From contig MEMF01000002.1 in the NCBI GenBank assembly GCA_001767855.1, forward strand, positions 433,493 to 497,492: a stretch of 64,000 nt of DNA, in the 5' to 3' direction. The notes beneath the pieces are model-generated. The model saw only the letters and a list, made by a program, of their open reading frames with translations. It did not search any database and was not told the DNA's origin. The translations under genes and the position numbers were made by a program. Positions within the stretch are counted from its first letter, which is position 1. Each line of letters starts with the position of its first letter. Below, in pieces: positions 42,295 to 51,642 of this stretch. Origin of the DNA: Alphaproteobacteria bacterium RIFCSPHIGHO2_01_FULL_41_14 (lineage in GTDB: Bacteria; Pseudomonadota; Alphaproteobacteria; UBA7879; UBA5542).

Positions 42295-42370
42295 TGGCGT
42301 CCCCAACGGGATTCGAACCCGTGTTGCTGCCGTGAGAGGGCAGTGTCCTAGACCTCTAGACGATGGGGAC
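42295..42370 (-). tRNA. tRNA-Glu (anticodon CTC)
   Basis: Read on the minus strand: acceptor GTCCCCA/TGGGGAC, anticodon stem CTGCC/GGCAG around loop CTCTCAC with anticodon CTC, T-loop GGTTCGAATCC, and encoded CCA at 42297-42295. It reads glutamate codon GAG. Confidence 0.95.
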
Positions 42371-42636
42371 TTTGTGTCTCATATAACTGACCTCTTTTCT
42401 TACCGTGGCCCTTGCTGTTTAGCAAGTTTTTTCTGAGTTCTGTGTTCCTAAGGGAAAACTTGTTTTTATTCCCATTTCTTTTCCAAAAATAGTCTGCTAT
42501 GGGATTTTTCATCGCCGCCTCTTTAAGGTATGTGTTTTCTGCATATTTTTTAGGGTCATTTTGCCCTAGAACGGAAAACGCAAAGACATTAAGTATAGGC
42601 ATAATAAACTTAAATAAAAATTTAATAGGATGTAAC

Positions 42637-43377
42637 ATGAGCCCCAGGAATTTATACGTGTCTTTGACTGTATTATCCTCTTTTTTCTCTTGCTCAATGG
42701 CTGCAGATAAGGCATCAGAAACAATTTCTCCCGCAGCAGAGGCACAATCTTTTTCTGATTTTTATGTGATAGGGGCGCTCGGCCATTCCCATTTATCTGT
42801 ACCGAGGAAGGGAAATGTAACTGATGTGGTGGACCCTAGTCTTGTGGTGCAAAATAATGGTGGATTTAGTTCTGACAGGGCGGTTTTTTCCCTAGGGTTG
42901 GGGTATGAAACCTTTGTGAGTCCGTCTGTTTTACTGGGTATAGAGGTGAGTGGCTTCTGGGACAATCATCGGACAAAATCACAGACCAATATTGACCAGG
43001 GAGGGTCTCTTATTTCTTTTTCCGAGATTTTAAAAAAGCAGTATGGCGCGGAAGTGCGGGCTAAGGTGGGATATCTCATTCGGGAAGGTCTTTATGGGTA
43101 TGCAGGCGTCGGGGTGGAGAACAGCTTTTTCTCATATAAGGGTACTTTAAGTACTGCGGGTTATACAAAAAAAGCATCCAAAGCCCTCTGGGGCGTTTTT
43201 CCCGTGGTGGGAATGCGTGTGTTTCTAGCCGAAAAATTGTCTCTGGATTTTTCTTATAAATACACCCTGTATCAAGGGATGTCGGTCAGTGGGGGGACTA
43301 GTGCCCAGTCATTTTATCGGTCCCTGAAACCCTCTGATTCTGTGGCCCAAGTGGGCCTTACTTATAAAATCAATTAA
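42637..43377 (+). CDS. Outer-membrane beta-barrel protein (Omp31/OMP_b-brl type)
   Basis: Start chosen at MSPRNLYV, preceded by AGGATG; 246 residues. A signal peptide (VSLTVLSSFFSCSMAA) precedes strands such as FYVIGALGHSHL, VFSLGLGYETFVSPSVLLGIEV, AEVRAKVGYLIREGLYGYAGVGVE and LSLDFSYKYTLYQ, ending VAQVGLTYKIN. Layout matches surface barrels of the Omp31/Omp25 type in alphaproteobacteria. It is 24 bases upstream of the coiled-coil gene and may be co-transcribed with it. An in-frame extension to 42499 lacks a ribosome binding site. Confidence 0.82.
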   Translation: MSPRNLYVSLTVLSSFFSCSMAADKASETISPAAEAQSFSDFYVIGALGHSHLSVPRKGNVTDVVDPSLVVQNNGGFSSDRAVFSLGLGYETFVSPSVLLGIEVSGFWDNHRTKSQTNIDQGGSLISFSEILKKQYGAEVRAKVGYLIREGLYGYAGVGVENSFFSYKGTLSTAGYTKKASKALWGVFPVVGMRVFLAEKLSLDFSYKYTLYQGMSVSGGTSAQSFYRSLKPSDSVAQVGLTYKIN

Positions 43378-43401
43378 TTAATCATTGAAGGAGTTTTTGT
43401 C

Positions 43402-46400
43402 GTGAAAAATATAAAAAGTCGTCGTCTTTTATCAACCGTTTCTTCCCTGGCCCTCTTTTCAGCCTTTTTTATGGCAGGGATGGTGAGGGTGGAAAATGTC
43501 TCAGCTGCTCTTACTGGTCGGGATTTAATGAATCACAACTCACTGGAGTATGCGAAAAGAGTGGGATGGGGACCAGCTGGGGACGAAAGTGTTCTGAACG
43601 AAGCTAAAGAAGCCGTCAAAAAACACAGAGAGGGCCTTGCAGAGCGGGCCAGGATTGAAGCAGAATTGCAGGAGTCCAGAAGGCAGAGTCTGGAAAGACT
43701 CCAAGAGATTCAAGAAAAAGAAAATACAATGGCAGGACTGTCAAAAAAGGTTACTGCGTTAACAGATCAGCTAAGGTTTGCCACGGCCAGCAGGGAAGAA
43801 ACAGAAGAGAAAATCGCTGCTTTGCGCGCAGAGCTTATCATGGCGAAAGCTCATGAGGTTCGTTCTGAAACAGAGAAGGGGGATCTGGAGACGGAGACCA
43901 AAGCTCAGAAAATAAAAATCAGTTCTCTCCAAGAAAGGTTAGACAAATTAACGATAGACCAAGAATCCAAAATAGAAGAAATAGATTTACTCACCCAAGA
44001 TCTTCAAGAGACACAAAGTAAATGGGAAGAACAATCCAAAGAAATGGCGACTCTGAGAGAGAGGGCAGCAGGTTTGGAAGCCGCACTTCTTGAGAACCAA
44101 GCGGCATTGCGACAGACCAAAGAACTTTTGACGGCATTAGAATCTAACTTCACAGAACAAAAAGGTGCGATTTTCGCAGGGGTTCGTGGGCTTGTGGAGA
44201 CTCTTAACTTGGGGGACTCGTTTTCTTTGGAGTCATATTTTACAAATGAGGCATCCTTTGAGCGTCTCGTAGACGGGATGACTCTCGGAGGTCTTTTCCA
44301 AGATTTGACGCTGGATTTGCAGACTCGATTTTCAGGCATTGAAAGTCAGATACTTATACTGGAAGAGCAGAAAGCTCAAATGGGGAAGGATTCCGAGGAA
44401 GCCAGAAGAACAATGGCGCAAAGGGAAGCCGCCTTACAAGAAGAATCTGCCCAGAAAGATAGACAGATTGAACACCTAAATTCAAGTCTTACCGCATTAG
44501 AGGAACAAATAGGTACCCTAGAGGCAGAACGCCTTCAATTAAAAGAAACGTTGCTTGTAAGAGAACAGGAGTTAGGGGAAGCAAAGGGACAGAATGCTCA
44601 GCTTCAGGCGGAAGTCAATGCACTAGAGAGCGCCTTGAAGAAAGCGACAGCCAAAATAGAAGATTTGGAACAACGCATTCAATCCTTACAAGCAGAAAAA
44701 CAGAGTATAGAAGAATCACAAGCAAATCTTGAAGAATGCCTAAAGCTCACTCAGGACATGACAAAGAAAAGCATCGCCACTTTGCAAGAAAAATTAGAAT
44801 CGGTTTTGGCAGTCAATGAAGGGATGAAACATCAACTAAAAGAAGCTCAAGAAGCTTTAAGTAAAATTGCGGGTGGTGCCCCTGATGAAAGCATATCGCA
44901 GAGTCTGGGGGATGAGCTTGCGGCGGCTGAAAGAGGCGACACCCCTTCTCCGTCCATGGCAGACACAACCTCCAAAGTGGCCGCTTTGGTCAAGGCATTG
45001 AAAAGTGTAGAAAGAGAACTAGAGAGTAAACTTGCTGGTACAGAAGAGACTGTTAGGCAGCTGGAAAGGGACAAAACAGTACAAGAAAAAGTTGTTGAAC
45101 GGTTTGCACAGCAGGTTACTCAGCAACAACAAGTGTTAGACGCGACGCGACAAGCTCTTCAGGAGAAGCAGTCGGCTGTTGAGGGGCTCCATCAAACGTT
45201 GGACGAGAAAGAAGATGTAATCATGGGACTGATACAGGATTGTGACAAATGTAATCTGGAGCGTATGGAGACAGAAACTCAAATTCTTATTTTGAGAGGG
45301 ACAATGACAGAGTTGACAGAGAAAGAAAAAAGTCTGAGAGAAACCATCTCCAGTCTTCAGGAACAACTAGAACAGGAAAGGGTAAGGGTAGGAAAATTTG
45401 AGAGTCAACTTATAGAGATAAAAGAATCTCTTGCTGCGTCTGTAGAAGCAATAGCGTCTCAAAGAGTAAAAGAATCTGAAGCGGAAGTGTTGGTCTCTCA
45501 AGCGTATCAAGAAGTCCAGAAACAAAACGAAAACTATGCACGAGAAATAGAAAAGAACGAAGTACTTCTTGCGATCGAGAGGGGGAAAATGATCGCGATG
45601 CAGAAAGAAATGCAGACAATGAAAGACTCTGCAGAGAAACAAGTTGATAAAGCGTATGAGTTTTTGGATACCCAAATAAAAGCATTTGAAAGAGTGAGTG
45701 AGCGATTAAGGGCAGAATTACACGAAAAAGAAGAAGAGAAGTCATTGAGGGAAGCAGACCTTAGGCAACAAACCCTCCGTTTGGAAGCGCTGAAAAAACT
45801 TCACCAAGAGCTAAAGCAAAAGCACAAAGAGCTTGAGGCTAACTATACTCAAGCGCAGGCACTTGTTTCTTCTTTAACAGAACAACAGGCTCGTCAAACT
45901 CGGGCACAACAATCTGAGAAGGTTCTCATGGAAAGGGTTAAAGCGAAAGTAGAAACACAACAACAAGCTGATAAAAGTAAGGATTCAGCGGAAACATTAT
46001 TGAGAGAGTTGGCAGAGGCTAGAGCAGGTCTGGAAGAGGTCAGAAATCAAAAGACATCTTTAGAGGAGTTGGTGAAAACGTTTGAAGAGAAAAGTCAATC
46101 CACAGCAGTGCCAAAGAGAGAAACAGCTGAGGTTGGAACCAGTCCTATGACGCCTGTGAGAGGGACCAGACCTGAAAGTGGAGCTGATTTTAGAACGCCC
46201 CTTCCTCGAGCAGAAGGGACTATGGACTCTCCCCTAAAGTCGGTCCTTCGTGCGATGACAGGTAATCCACACTTTGCACAAGGCATAGCTGCAACCTTAG
46301 AGGATTTTGGACCTATTGGTTCTAAGAACGCCCTCAGTGTTTTGGAGGCATTAGCGCAGCAGCTTAACATTAAGCTGAATCTGACGGGCACGCCACTGCG

Positions 46401-46515
46401 CAGTATTGGAAATATCATGAGCTTGTCGGGTGCGAAGATGCCTAGGCGTGATAAGAAGGGTCGAGTAAGGGATCAGAATGTTGCTGCCCCTCTTCCTCCC
46501 TTTCCCAATCAATAA
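43402..46515 (+). CDS. Large exported coiled-coil protein
   Basis: 1037 residues starting at GTG 43402 with AAGGAG upstream. A signal peptide (LLSTVSSLALFSAFFMAGMV, up to about VSAA) is followed by roughly 850 residues of nearly continuous coiled coil rich in E, Q, K and L, with short breaks near residues 250-310 and 495-520. The last 130 residues are different: proline- and threonine-rich (SPMTPVRGTRPE, FRTPLPR), a helical part, then a basic stretch KMPRRDKKGRVR. I recognise no family. Such proteins are often mis-scored against myosin or SMC by composition alone. Periplasmic spacer, surface fibre or secreted host-directed protein are all possible. Confidence 0.82.
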   Translation: MKNIKSRRLLSTVSSLALFSAFFMAGMVRVENVSAALTGRDLMNHNSLEYAKRVGWGPAGDESVLNEAKEAVKKHREGLAERARIEAELQESRRQSLERLQEIQEKENTMAGLSKKVTALTDQLRFATASREETEEKIAALRAELIMAKAHEVRSETEKGDLETETKAQKIKISSLQERLDKLTIDQESKIEEIDLLTQDLQETQSKWEEQSKEMATLRERAAGLEAALLENQAALRQTKELLTALESNFTEQKGAIFAGVRGLVETLNLGDSFSLESYFTNEASFERLVDGMTLGGLFQDLTLDLQTRFSGIESQILILEEQKAQMGKDSEEARRTMAQREAALQEESAQKDRQIEHLNSSLTALEEQIGTLEAERLQLKETLLVREQELGEAKGQNAQLQAEVNALESALKKATAKIEDLEQRIQSLQAEKQSIEESQANLEECLKLTQDMTKKSIATLQEKLESVLAVNEGMKHQLKEAQEALSKIAGGAPDESISQSLGDELAAAERGDTPSPSMADTTSKVAALVKALKSVERELESKLAGTEETVRQLERDKTVQEKVVERFAQQVTQQQQVLDATRQALQEKQSAVEGLHQTLDEKEDVIMGLIQDCDKCNLERMETETQILILRGTMTELTEKEKSLRETISSLQEQLEQERVRVGKFESQLIEIKESLAASVEAIASQRVKESEAEVLVSQAYQEVQKQNENYAREIEKNEVLLAIERGKMIAMQKEMQTMKDSAEKQVDKAYEFLDTQIKAFERVSERLRAELHEKEEEKSLREADLRQQTLRLEALKKLHQELKQKHKELEANYTQAQALVSSLTEQQARQTRAQQSEKVLMERVKAKVETQQQADKSKDSAETLLRELAEARAGLEEVRNQKTSLEELVKTFEEKSQSTAVPKRETAEVGTSPMTPVRGTRPESGADFRTPLPRAEGTMDSPLKSVLRAMTGNPHFAQGIAATLEDFGPIGSKNALSVLEALAQQLNIKLNLTGTPLRSIGNIMSLSGAKMPRRDKKGRVRDQNVAAPLPPFPNQ

Positions 46516-46580
46516 AAGATAGATTGAGAAAAAACACAGAAAATCAACTGCTTACTTTCTTACGATTAGGTATTTGAATA

Positions 46581-46609
46581 TTGCATATCGTTCTGACATC
46601 TACTACACT
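46581..46609 (+). promoter_or_regulatory. Sigma-70-type promoter candidate for mlaA
   Basis: TTGCAT (46581-46586), 17 bases, TACACT (46604-46609), 20 bases before the mlaA start at 46629; the GGGAG Shine-Dalgarno sequence lies between. Confidence 0.45.
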
Positions 46610-46628
46610 TTAAAAAGGGAGTTAGTAG

Positions 46629-47462
46629 ATGTCATCGGGCCTCCTGAGGTGTTTTTGTTTTATCGTATATTTAGGAATGATGGGAGCCGTTGGATTTTCG
46701 ACTTCTTCGGATGATTCTACAGATCGTTATAAAGGACAACAAAAGAAAAGCGATCTTTATGAAGATCAGTTAGATGACGACCCTTTCGAAGTTATTAACC
46801 GCAAGATATTTGCCTTCAATGAAGTGGTGGACGGGGTGTTCATTGATCCTGTTGCTAACATGTATCGCCTCGGCGTGCCAGACGATGTACAGATCATAAT
46901 AGGTAATGTTCTACAGAATACAGCGGAACCCCTTATTTTTGTGAATGACTGTTTGCAAGCAAAAAAGAATAGAGCGTTAGAAAGCTTCTGCCGCTTTTTT
47001 ATCAATACAGTTTTTGGGCTTTTGGGAACGATTGATGTGGCGAAGCATTTAGGTCTAGAGCCCCACGAAGAAAATTTTAACACCACTCTGAAATATTGGG
47101 GAGTGCCCCAAGGGCCTTACATTGTTCTCCCTGTCCTTGGGTCGGCGAATCCGAGATACATCATAGGGTGGGTGGTTGATTACTTTACAGATCCTTTCAA
47201 CATTGCGGCAAAGCAAGCGGATAAAGATTCTTTGCTTTATTGGCGCACCAGCTTGCAAATAGTCACGACGCGCGCTAATATCACGGAAGACATTAAGAAC
47301 TTCCGAGAAAATTCTCTTGATTTTTATGCCGCCATGCGAAGCTTTTACAAGCAATACATGGATGCAAGCCACATAGGGGGTGGAAAAGTGGAGTACACGA
47401 GTCCCTCTCTAGATGAGTTTATGTTTGATGATGATATGGAGCCTCATGATAAAAAAGTATAG
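46629..47462 (+). CDS. mlaA: MlaA/VacJ family outer-membrane lipid-asymmetry protein
   Basis: MlaA removes mislocalised phospholipids from the outer leaflet of the outer membrane and passes them to MlaC. DDPFEVINRKIFAFNEVVDG, the PLIFVNDCLQAKK region, and WGVPQGPYIVLPVLG are family signatures. 277 residues with an acidic C-terminus. Family members are usually lipoproteins, but no lipobox cysteine follows the hydrophobic segment (VYLGMMGAVGFSTSS); the only early cysteines (8 and 10) precede it. It overlaps mlaC by 17 bases. Confidence 0.92.
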   Translation: MSSGLLRCFCFIVYLGMMGAVGFSTSSDDSTDRYKGQQKKSDLYEDQLDDDPFEVINRKIFAFNEVVDGVFIDPVANMYRLGVPDDVQIIIGNVLQNTAEPLIFVNDCLQAKKNRALESFCRFFINTVFGLLGTIDVAKHLGLEPHEENFNTTLKYWGVPQGPYIVLPVLGSANPRYIIGWVVDYFTDPFNIAAKQADKDSLLYWRTSLQIVTTRANITEDIKNFRENSLDFYAAMRSFYKQYMDASHIGGGKVEYTSPSLDEFMFDDDMEPHDKKV

Positions 47463-48135
47463 GATTTTTCTTTATTCCCTTACGGCGTTGATGATGATTT
47501 TTTCAAAAGGGATAACAACCAATGTGCCGGCAGGGGGCTTATCCTCAGAAAAAGACGGTAAGAGTGCTGAGAAATTTATCCAAGACTTGGGGGATAAAGG
47601 GATCAAAACCCTGACAGGGAAAGAGCTGGGTGAAGCCGAGCGCCGAAGAAGGTTTGAAGCTTTATTTGTGGTGGCCTTCGATTATGATCGCATTGGAAAA
47701 TTTGTTCTAGGTCGTTTCCGTCGTCAAATCAGCGAAACAGACATGAAAGAATACATGGATCTTTTTAAGAATATGGTTGTGCGTGTTTATGCGGCTAGAT
47801 TTGGGGAATATAACCAAGAGAAATTCCATGTGTCAAGCAATCGGGTTATTGATAAAGAAGGGAAGACGATAGTGGTCTCTAGTAAGATTGTACGGCCAAA
47901 TGATTCAAAAATCGCCATTGCATGGCATATGTATAAAGATACTGCCGGCAGTTTTAAGATTTTTGATGTGGTGGTAGAAGGGGTGAGTATGGCCTTAACT
48001 CAACGATCTGAGTTTTCTGCTATTCTCCAGCAAGGAGGCATCAAGAAATTGATTGAAGAGTTAAAAATAAAGAAAAACAACCCCATTGCCAAGAAGATGA
48101 TTGAAGTCACCAACACAGCTATTAACAAAAAATGA
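47446..48135 (+). CDS. mlaC: MlaC/Ttg2D family periplasmic phospholipid-binding protein
   Basis: Periplasmic shuttle between MlaA and the inner-membrane MlaFEDB complex. From the start at 47446 (GGAG upstream) it has 229 residues with a signal-peptide-like N-terminus (IFLYSLTALMMIFSKG). The core FEALFVVAFDYDRIGKFVLG, FKNMVVRVYAARFGEY and FKIFDVVVEGVSMALTQRSEF is typical. The genes for MlaF, E and D are not in this window. Confidence 0.92.
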   Translation: MIKKYRIFLYSLTALMMIFSKGITTNVPAGGLSSEKDGKSAEKFIQDLGDKGIKTLTGKELGEAERRRRFEALFVVAFDYDRIGKFVLGRFRRQISETDMKEYMDLFKNMVVRVYAARFGEYNQEKFHVSSNRVIDKEGKTIVVSSKIVRPNDSKIAIAWHMYKDTAGSFKIFDVVVEGVSMALTQRSEFSAILQQGGIKKLIEELKIKKNNPIAKKMIEVTNTAINKK

Positions 48136-48177
48136 GGGAAGCTGTCGCAGGATACTCTCTTTGAAAACTTGTAAAAC

Positions 48178-49743
48178 ATGACTTTTTTTCGTTCGATGGC
48201 TGCAGTGAGCGGCCTTACCCTTCTAAGCCGTTTTCTGGGATATTTCCGAGATGTTATGATCGGATCTATCTTTGGAGACAGCGGCCTTTCTGATGTTTTT
48301 TTTCAGGCCTTTCGCCTCCCTAATCTTTTTCGTCGATTGTTTGCAGAAGGAGCATTGAATTCGGCCTTTGTTCCCCTGTTTGCCCGATTGAACGAACATA
48401 CGAATAAGCGGGCGGCACTCAAGTTTGCGTGCACCGTTTTTACAATCTTAGCTCTTGTTTTGATTGGGCTTGTCATTGTTTTCGAGTTGTGGATGCCCGA
48501 GATGATGGCTGTGCTGGCACCAGGGTTTAAAAAGATCCCCCACAAATTTCAATTAGCCGTGGACCTCGGGCGCATTGTCTTTCCGTATATTCTCTTTATT
48601 GCGCTCGCCGCACTCTGTGCTGGCATCTTGAATTCGCTCCACAAATTTGCGGTGGCGACAGCGTCTCCTGTCCTCTTAAACATTTTTTGCATTCTGGCGC
48701 TTCTGTGGCCTGTGTCGACCTTAGCAGAAACAAGTACTCTGTTGAGTTGGAGCGTTTTGATCGCGGGGATCGCCCAATTTGCGTGGGTGTTGGTTAGCTG
48801 CCATCACCTAGACTTCCCCTTGAAATTTTGTGCTATTAAGATGACTCCCGAAGTTAAATTATTGTTGCGGCGCATGGGGCCAGGCATGGCGAGTGCCGGT
48901 GTTTATCAGATTAACTTGCTTGTTTCCAACAGTGTGGCGTCTTTTGTGCCCATGGCTGTGTCTTATTTGGCCTATGCCGACCGTATTAATCAGTTTCCTC
49001 TGAGCGTGGTGGGCATTGCCATCGGGACGGTGCTGTTGCCTCTTTTAAGCCAACAGTTGGGACGGCACGAGGACAGGCAGGCCAACCATCTTGAGAATCG
49101 TGTTTTGCAATTTAGTTTTTTCCTAACATTGCCTGCGACGGTGGCCTTGTTTTGTCTCGCTCTTCCCGTGATCATAACCTTGTTTCAGCATGGTCGGTTT
49201 ACCTTTGAGATGTCACGAGAGGTGGCGGGGATCCTCTCCATCTACATTCTCTCTCTTCCCGCAAATGTTTTGGTTAAGATTTTAAGTACCAGCTTTTTTG
49301 CGCGCCATAATACGTTTATTCCCATGATGGCAGCGAGTATTTCCATTGGGTCTAATTTAGTGCTGACGTTAATCCTATTTCATTTCTTTTCTTATTATGG
49401 TATTGCGGCAGCAGGGGTGATTTCTTCGTGGATTAATGTGATTATCTTGGGGTTGAGTCTCCTTAAAAAAACCCCCTTCACTTTTGATCAGCGGTTAAGA
49501 TCGTCCGTCTTTCGACTCCTCTTGGCATCTCTGGGAATGGGGGGGATTCTTCAATTGATTTTACCCTTTGTTTTGCCGTATTTTGGGCAAGAGATCTTTT
49601 ATGATTTTGTGCTTTTAGCGGGATACATGGCGGTGGGGTTGGGAACCTATCTTGCGTTGGTGGTTCTCTTCAAAGGATTCACCCGGAAAGAGTTCAACGC
49701 GGCCATGAATAAAACAGAGGAAGAGGAACAGACAGGACGATGA
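48178..49743 (+). CDS. murJ: Lipid II flippase MurJ
   Basis: MVF-family polytopic membrane protein that flips lipid II to the periplasm. About 14 hydrophobic segments; the N-terminal SGLTLLSRFLGYFRDVMIGSIFG and FRLPNLFRRLFAEGALNSAFVPLF are the family signature. 521 residues. It overlaps trpS by 4 bases, a pairing common in alphaproteobacteria. Confidence 0.96.
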   Translation: MTFFRSMAAVSGLTLLSRFLGYFRDVMIGSIFGDSGLSDVFFQAFRLPNLFRRLFAEGALNSAFVPLFARLNEHTNKRAALKFACTVFTILALVLIGLVIVFELWMPEMMAVLAPGFKKIPHKFQLAVDLGRIVFPYILFIALAALCAGILNSLHKFAVATASPVLLNIFCILALLWPVSTLAETSTLLSWSVLIAGIAQFAWVLVSCHHLDFPLKFCAIKMTPEVKLLLRRMGPGMASAGVYQINLLVSNSVASFVPMAVSYLAYADRINQFPLSVVGIAIGTVLLPLLSQQLGRHEDRQANHLENRVLQFSFFLTLPATVALFCLALPVIITLFQHGRFTFEMSREVAGILSIYILSLPANVLVKILSTSFFARHNTFIPMMAASISIGSNLVLTLILFHFFSYYGIAAAGVISSWINVIILGLSLLKKTPFTFDQRLRSSVFRLLLASLGMGGILQLILPFVLPYFGQEIFYDFVLLAGYMAVGLGTYLALVVLFKGFTRKEFNAAMNKTEEEEQTGR

Positions 49744-50741
49744 CGAAAAAAAGAATATTTTCTGGCATTCAGCCTAATGAAAATCTCCACCTCGGAAATT
49801 ATCTGGGAGCGCTCAAGAATTGGGTGACCTTGCAGCACGAGACGGAATCTTTTTTCTGCGTGGTGGATTTGCATGCGTTAACCACGCCTCAGGATCCGGC
49901 ACAGTTGCGCGAGCAGATTGTGGATACGGCCATTACCTATATCGCTGCTGGGATTGATCCTAAAAAAAGCACCATCTTTGTGCAGAGCATGGTGCCAGCG
50001 CATAGTGAGCTCACATGGTTGCTGGCGTGCCAAACGCCCTTGGGGTGGCTTAACCGCATGACCCAATATAAAGACAAGGCTGGAAAGGCTCAGGAGAAAC
50101 AAAAGCTTGGTCTCTATTCCTATCCCGTGCTCATGGCGGCGGATATTTTGCTTTACCGCGCGACGAACGTGCCCGTGGGGGATGATCAAAAACAGCATTT
50201 GGAATTGGCGCGGGATTTGGCCCAATTGATGAATCGCAGTTATAAGCAAAATCTCTTAGTGGTACCGGATGTGCAAATTTTAGGATCGGCCACCCGCGTG
50301 ATGAGCCTGAAGGATGGACGAAAAAAGATGAGCAAGTCTGACCCTGCTGAAGGCTCGCGGATTAACCTGCTGGATGATCGGGATACCCTTTACAAAAAGA
50401 TTAAAAAAGCCACTACAGATTCCCACCCCTTTCCCGAGTCTACCAAATCTTTGGAGGATCGGCCTGAAGTTGAAAATCTCATTCGGATTTATGCCACCTT
50501 GACGGGGGGAACCCTCCAAGAGGTGTGTGACCGATATGGGGGGAAGAATTTCTCGGACTTCAAAGAAGATTTAGCCACGGTTTGTATGGACACCCTCGGC
50601 CCTTTGCGGGAGAGATTTTTAGAGATCAAAAAATCGCCCGAGCAGGTACAAGCTGTGTTAGAAGAGGGAGCCGAGAAAGCCAGGGCTGTTGCGAACCAAA
50701 CCTTAAATGAGGTGAAGCGCGCTTTAGGCTTGCCTGTTTAA
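49740..50741 (+). CDS. trpS: Tryptophanyl-tRNA synthetase
   Basis: Class I aminoacyl-tRNA synthetase. The HIGH-type motif HLGN (17-20) and KMSKS (196-200) flank the Rossmann core, with VGDDQKQHLELARDLAQ between. 333 residues, normal for bacterial TrpRS. Coupled to murJ by a 4-base overlap. Confidence 0.97.
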   Translation: MTKKRIFSGIQPNENLHLGNYLGALKNWVTLQHETESFFCVVDLHALTTPQDPAQLREQIVDTAITYIAAGIDPKKSTIFVQSMVPAHSELTWLLACQTPLGWLNRMTQYKDKAGKAQEKQKLGLYSYPVLMAADILLYRATNVPVGDDQKQHLELARDLAQLMNRSYKQNLLVVPDVQILGSATRVMSLKDGRKKMSKSDPAEGSRINLLDDRDTLYKKIKKATTDSHPFPESTKSLEDRPEVENLIRIYATLTGGTLQEVCDRYGGKNFSDFKEDLATVCMDTLGPLRERFLEIKKSPEQVQAVLEEGAEKARAVANQTLNEVKRALGLPV

Positions 50742-50789
50742 AGAAACTTGATCCGGCTTCTTTTGTGTTCACGGATAGGCGGGTTTCTT
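50741..50789. terminator. Weak stem-loop between convergent genes
   Basis: AAGAAAC/GTTTCTT (50741-50747 with 50783-50789) and an inner ATCCG/CGGAT (50751-50755 with 50772-50776) form an interrupted stem between the 3' ends of trpS and the minus-strand gene at 50817. No T-tract; tentative. Confidence 0.25.
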
Positions 50790-50816
50790 CACCTACACTG
50801 GGTCCTCAAATAATGA

Positions 50817-51548
50817 CTAGCCATTATCATCATCATCATTATCATCATCAGAGTTATCATCATTTTGATTCGATGACTGTTGTGGATTGCCCGCGGCGAT
50901 GCTGAGGGTGGTGCAGAGAGGAATCTGAGGGTTTGAAAAACAGGAAATGTATTGGTTGTATTTGTCCAAAGCCCTTTTTCCCTCGTCATAGGTAGATCCT
51001 ATCCCCACCAGCAGAAGAGGGGGGGCGGTATAATAGGTGGGATTTTGAGATAAGAACTGTCCAAATTTGGTCATCAACCTTCCGATGAGAGCCCCGTTGG
51101 TTCTGTACCAGTCGGGACTGTGAAGGCCTTGTCTTCTCGGAAAAGAGGTTTGTTTCGCCACGCTTTTATTGTTGGCTTCAAAGGACGAGGGAAAACTCTG
51201 TTCCGCCTCCTTGGTTTGACGAATCAAAAGTCTTAATTGTGCCAAGTCTATCAAAAAAAGAATCTGGCTCATTTGGTTGCGATCCCCGGGGCCGGGGGTG
51301 CTGAGAGCCTGATTTAAAACGGCTTGATCCTCCTTAATTTCTTGTTCACTTCCTGTAATCTGGTTGGGGGTAGAGTTGAATTGGGAGGCGAGGAGTTGCC
51401 ATTTTGCCATGATGGCATTCACTCTTTGCCCGAGGGGGGAGGAGGGACCCATATTTATCATGGGCTGAGGGAAATAGGCGGCCTTACTGCCGGGCAGAAA
51501 AAGGGCAGCCAAACAAAAAGCGATGGAATAGAAAAAAAGTTTGTTCAT
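50817..51548 (-). CDS. Exported hypothetical protein with aspartate-rich repetitive tail
   Basis: From the start MNKLFFYS (GGGGA upstream) it has 243 residues. A signal peptide (about 1-24, ending GSKA) precedes a helical middle domain without known family signature and ends in NQNDDNSDDDNDDDDNG. The tail is encoded by a near-perfect run of GAT/AAT codons (50821-50860), a trinucleotide microsatellite that could change length in steps of one residue. Two cysteines (CFSNPQIPLC) lie before the tail. An acidic tail may bind calcium or other cations; this is inference. Confidence 0.7.
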   Translation of the reverse strand: MNKLFFYSIAFCLAALFLPGSKAAYFPQPMINMGPSSPLGQRVNAIMAKWQLLASQFNSTPNQITGSEQEIKEDQAVLNQALSTPGPGDRNQMSQILFLIDLAQLRLLIRQTKEAEQSFPSSFEANNKSVAKQTSFPRRQGLHSPDWYRTNGALIGRLMTKFGQFLSQNPTYYTAPPLLLVGIGSTYDEGKRALDKYNQYISCFSNPQIPLCTTLSIAAGNPQQSSNQNDDNSDDDNDDDDNG

Positions 51549-51642
51549 GATATTATTCCCCATTGTCTATTTTATCTTATCTGCTTGGCGGCCGAGAGAG
51601 AAGTTTTTTTTGTAGTTAATGGGGATAGACGATGGCGAGGGA

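Noticed and set aside
42348..42638. A 96-codon minus-strand reading frame between tRNA-Glu and the second barrel gene
   Set aside because: It runs into the 5' end of tRNA-Glu, overlaps the start of the barrel gene on the other strand, and has a K/N-rich random look. Its N-terminus is hydrophobic, so it is not fully excluded.
45136..45745. Several minus-strand frames rich in L, F and S inside the coiled-coil gene
   Set aside because: They are shadow frames of the E/K/Q-rich coding strand, whose reverse complement gives hydrophobic codons.
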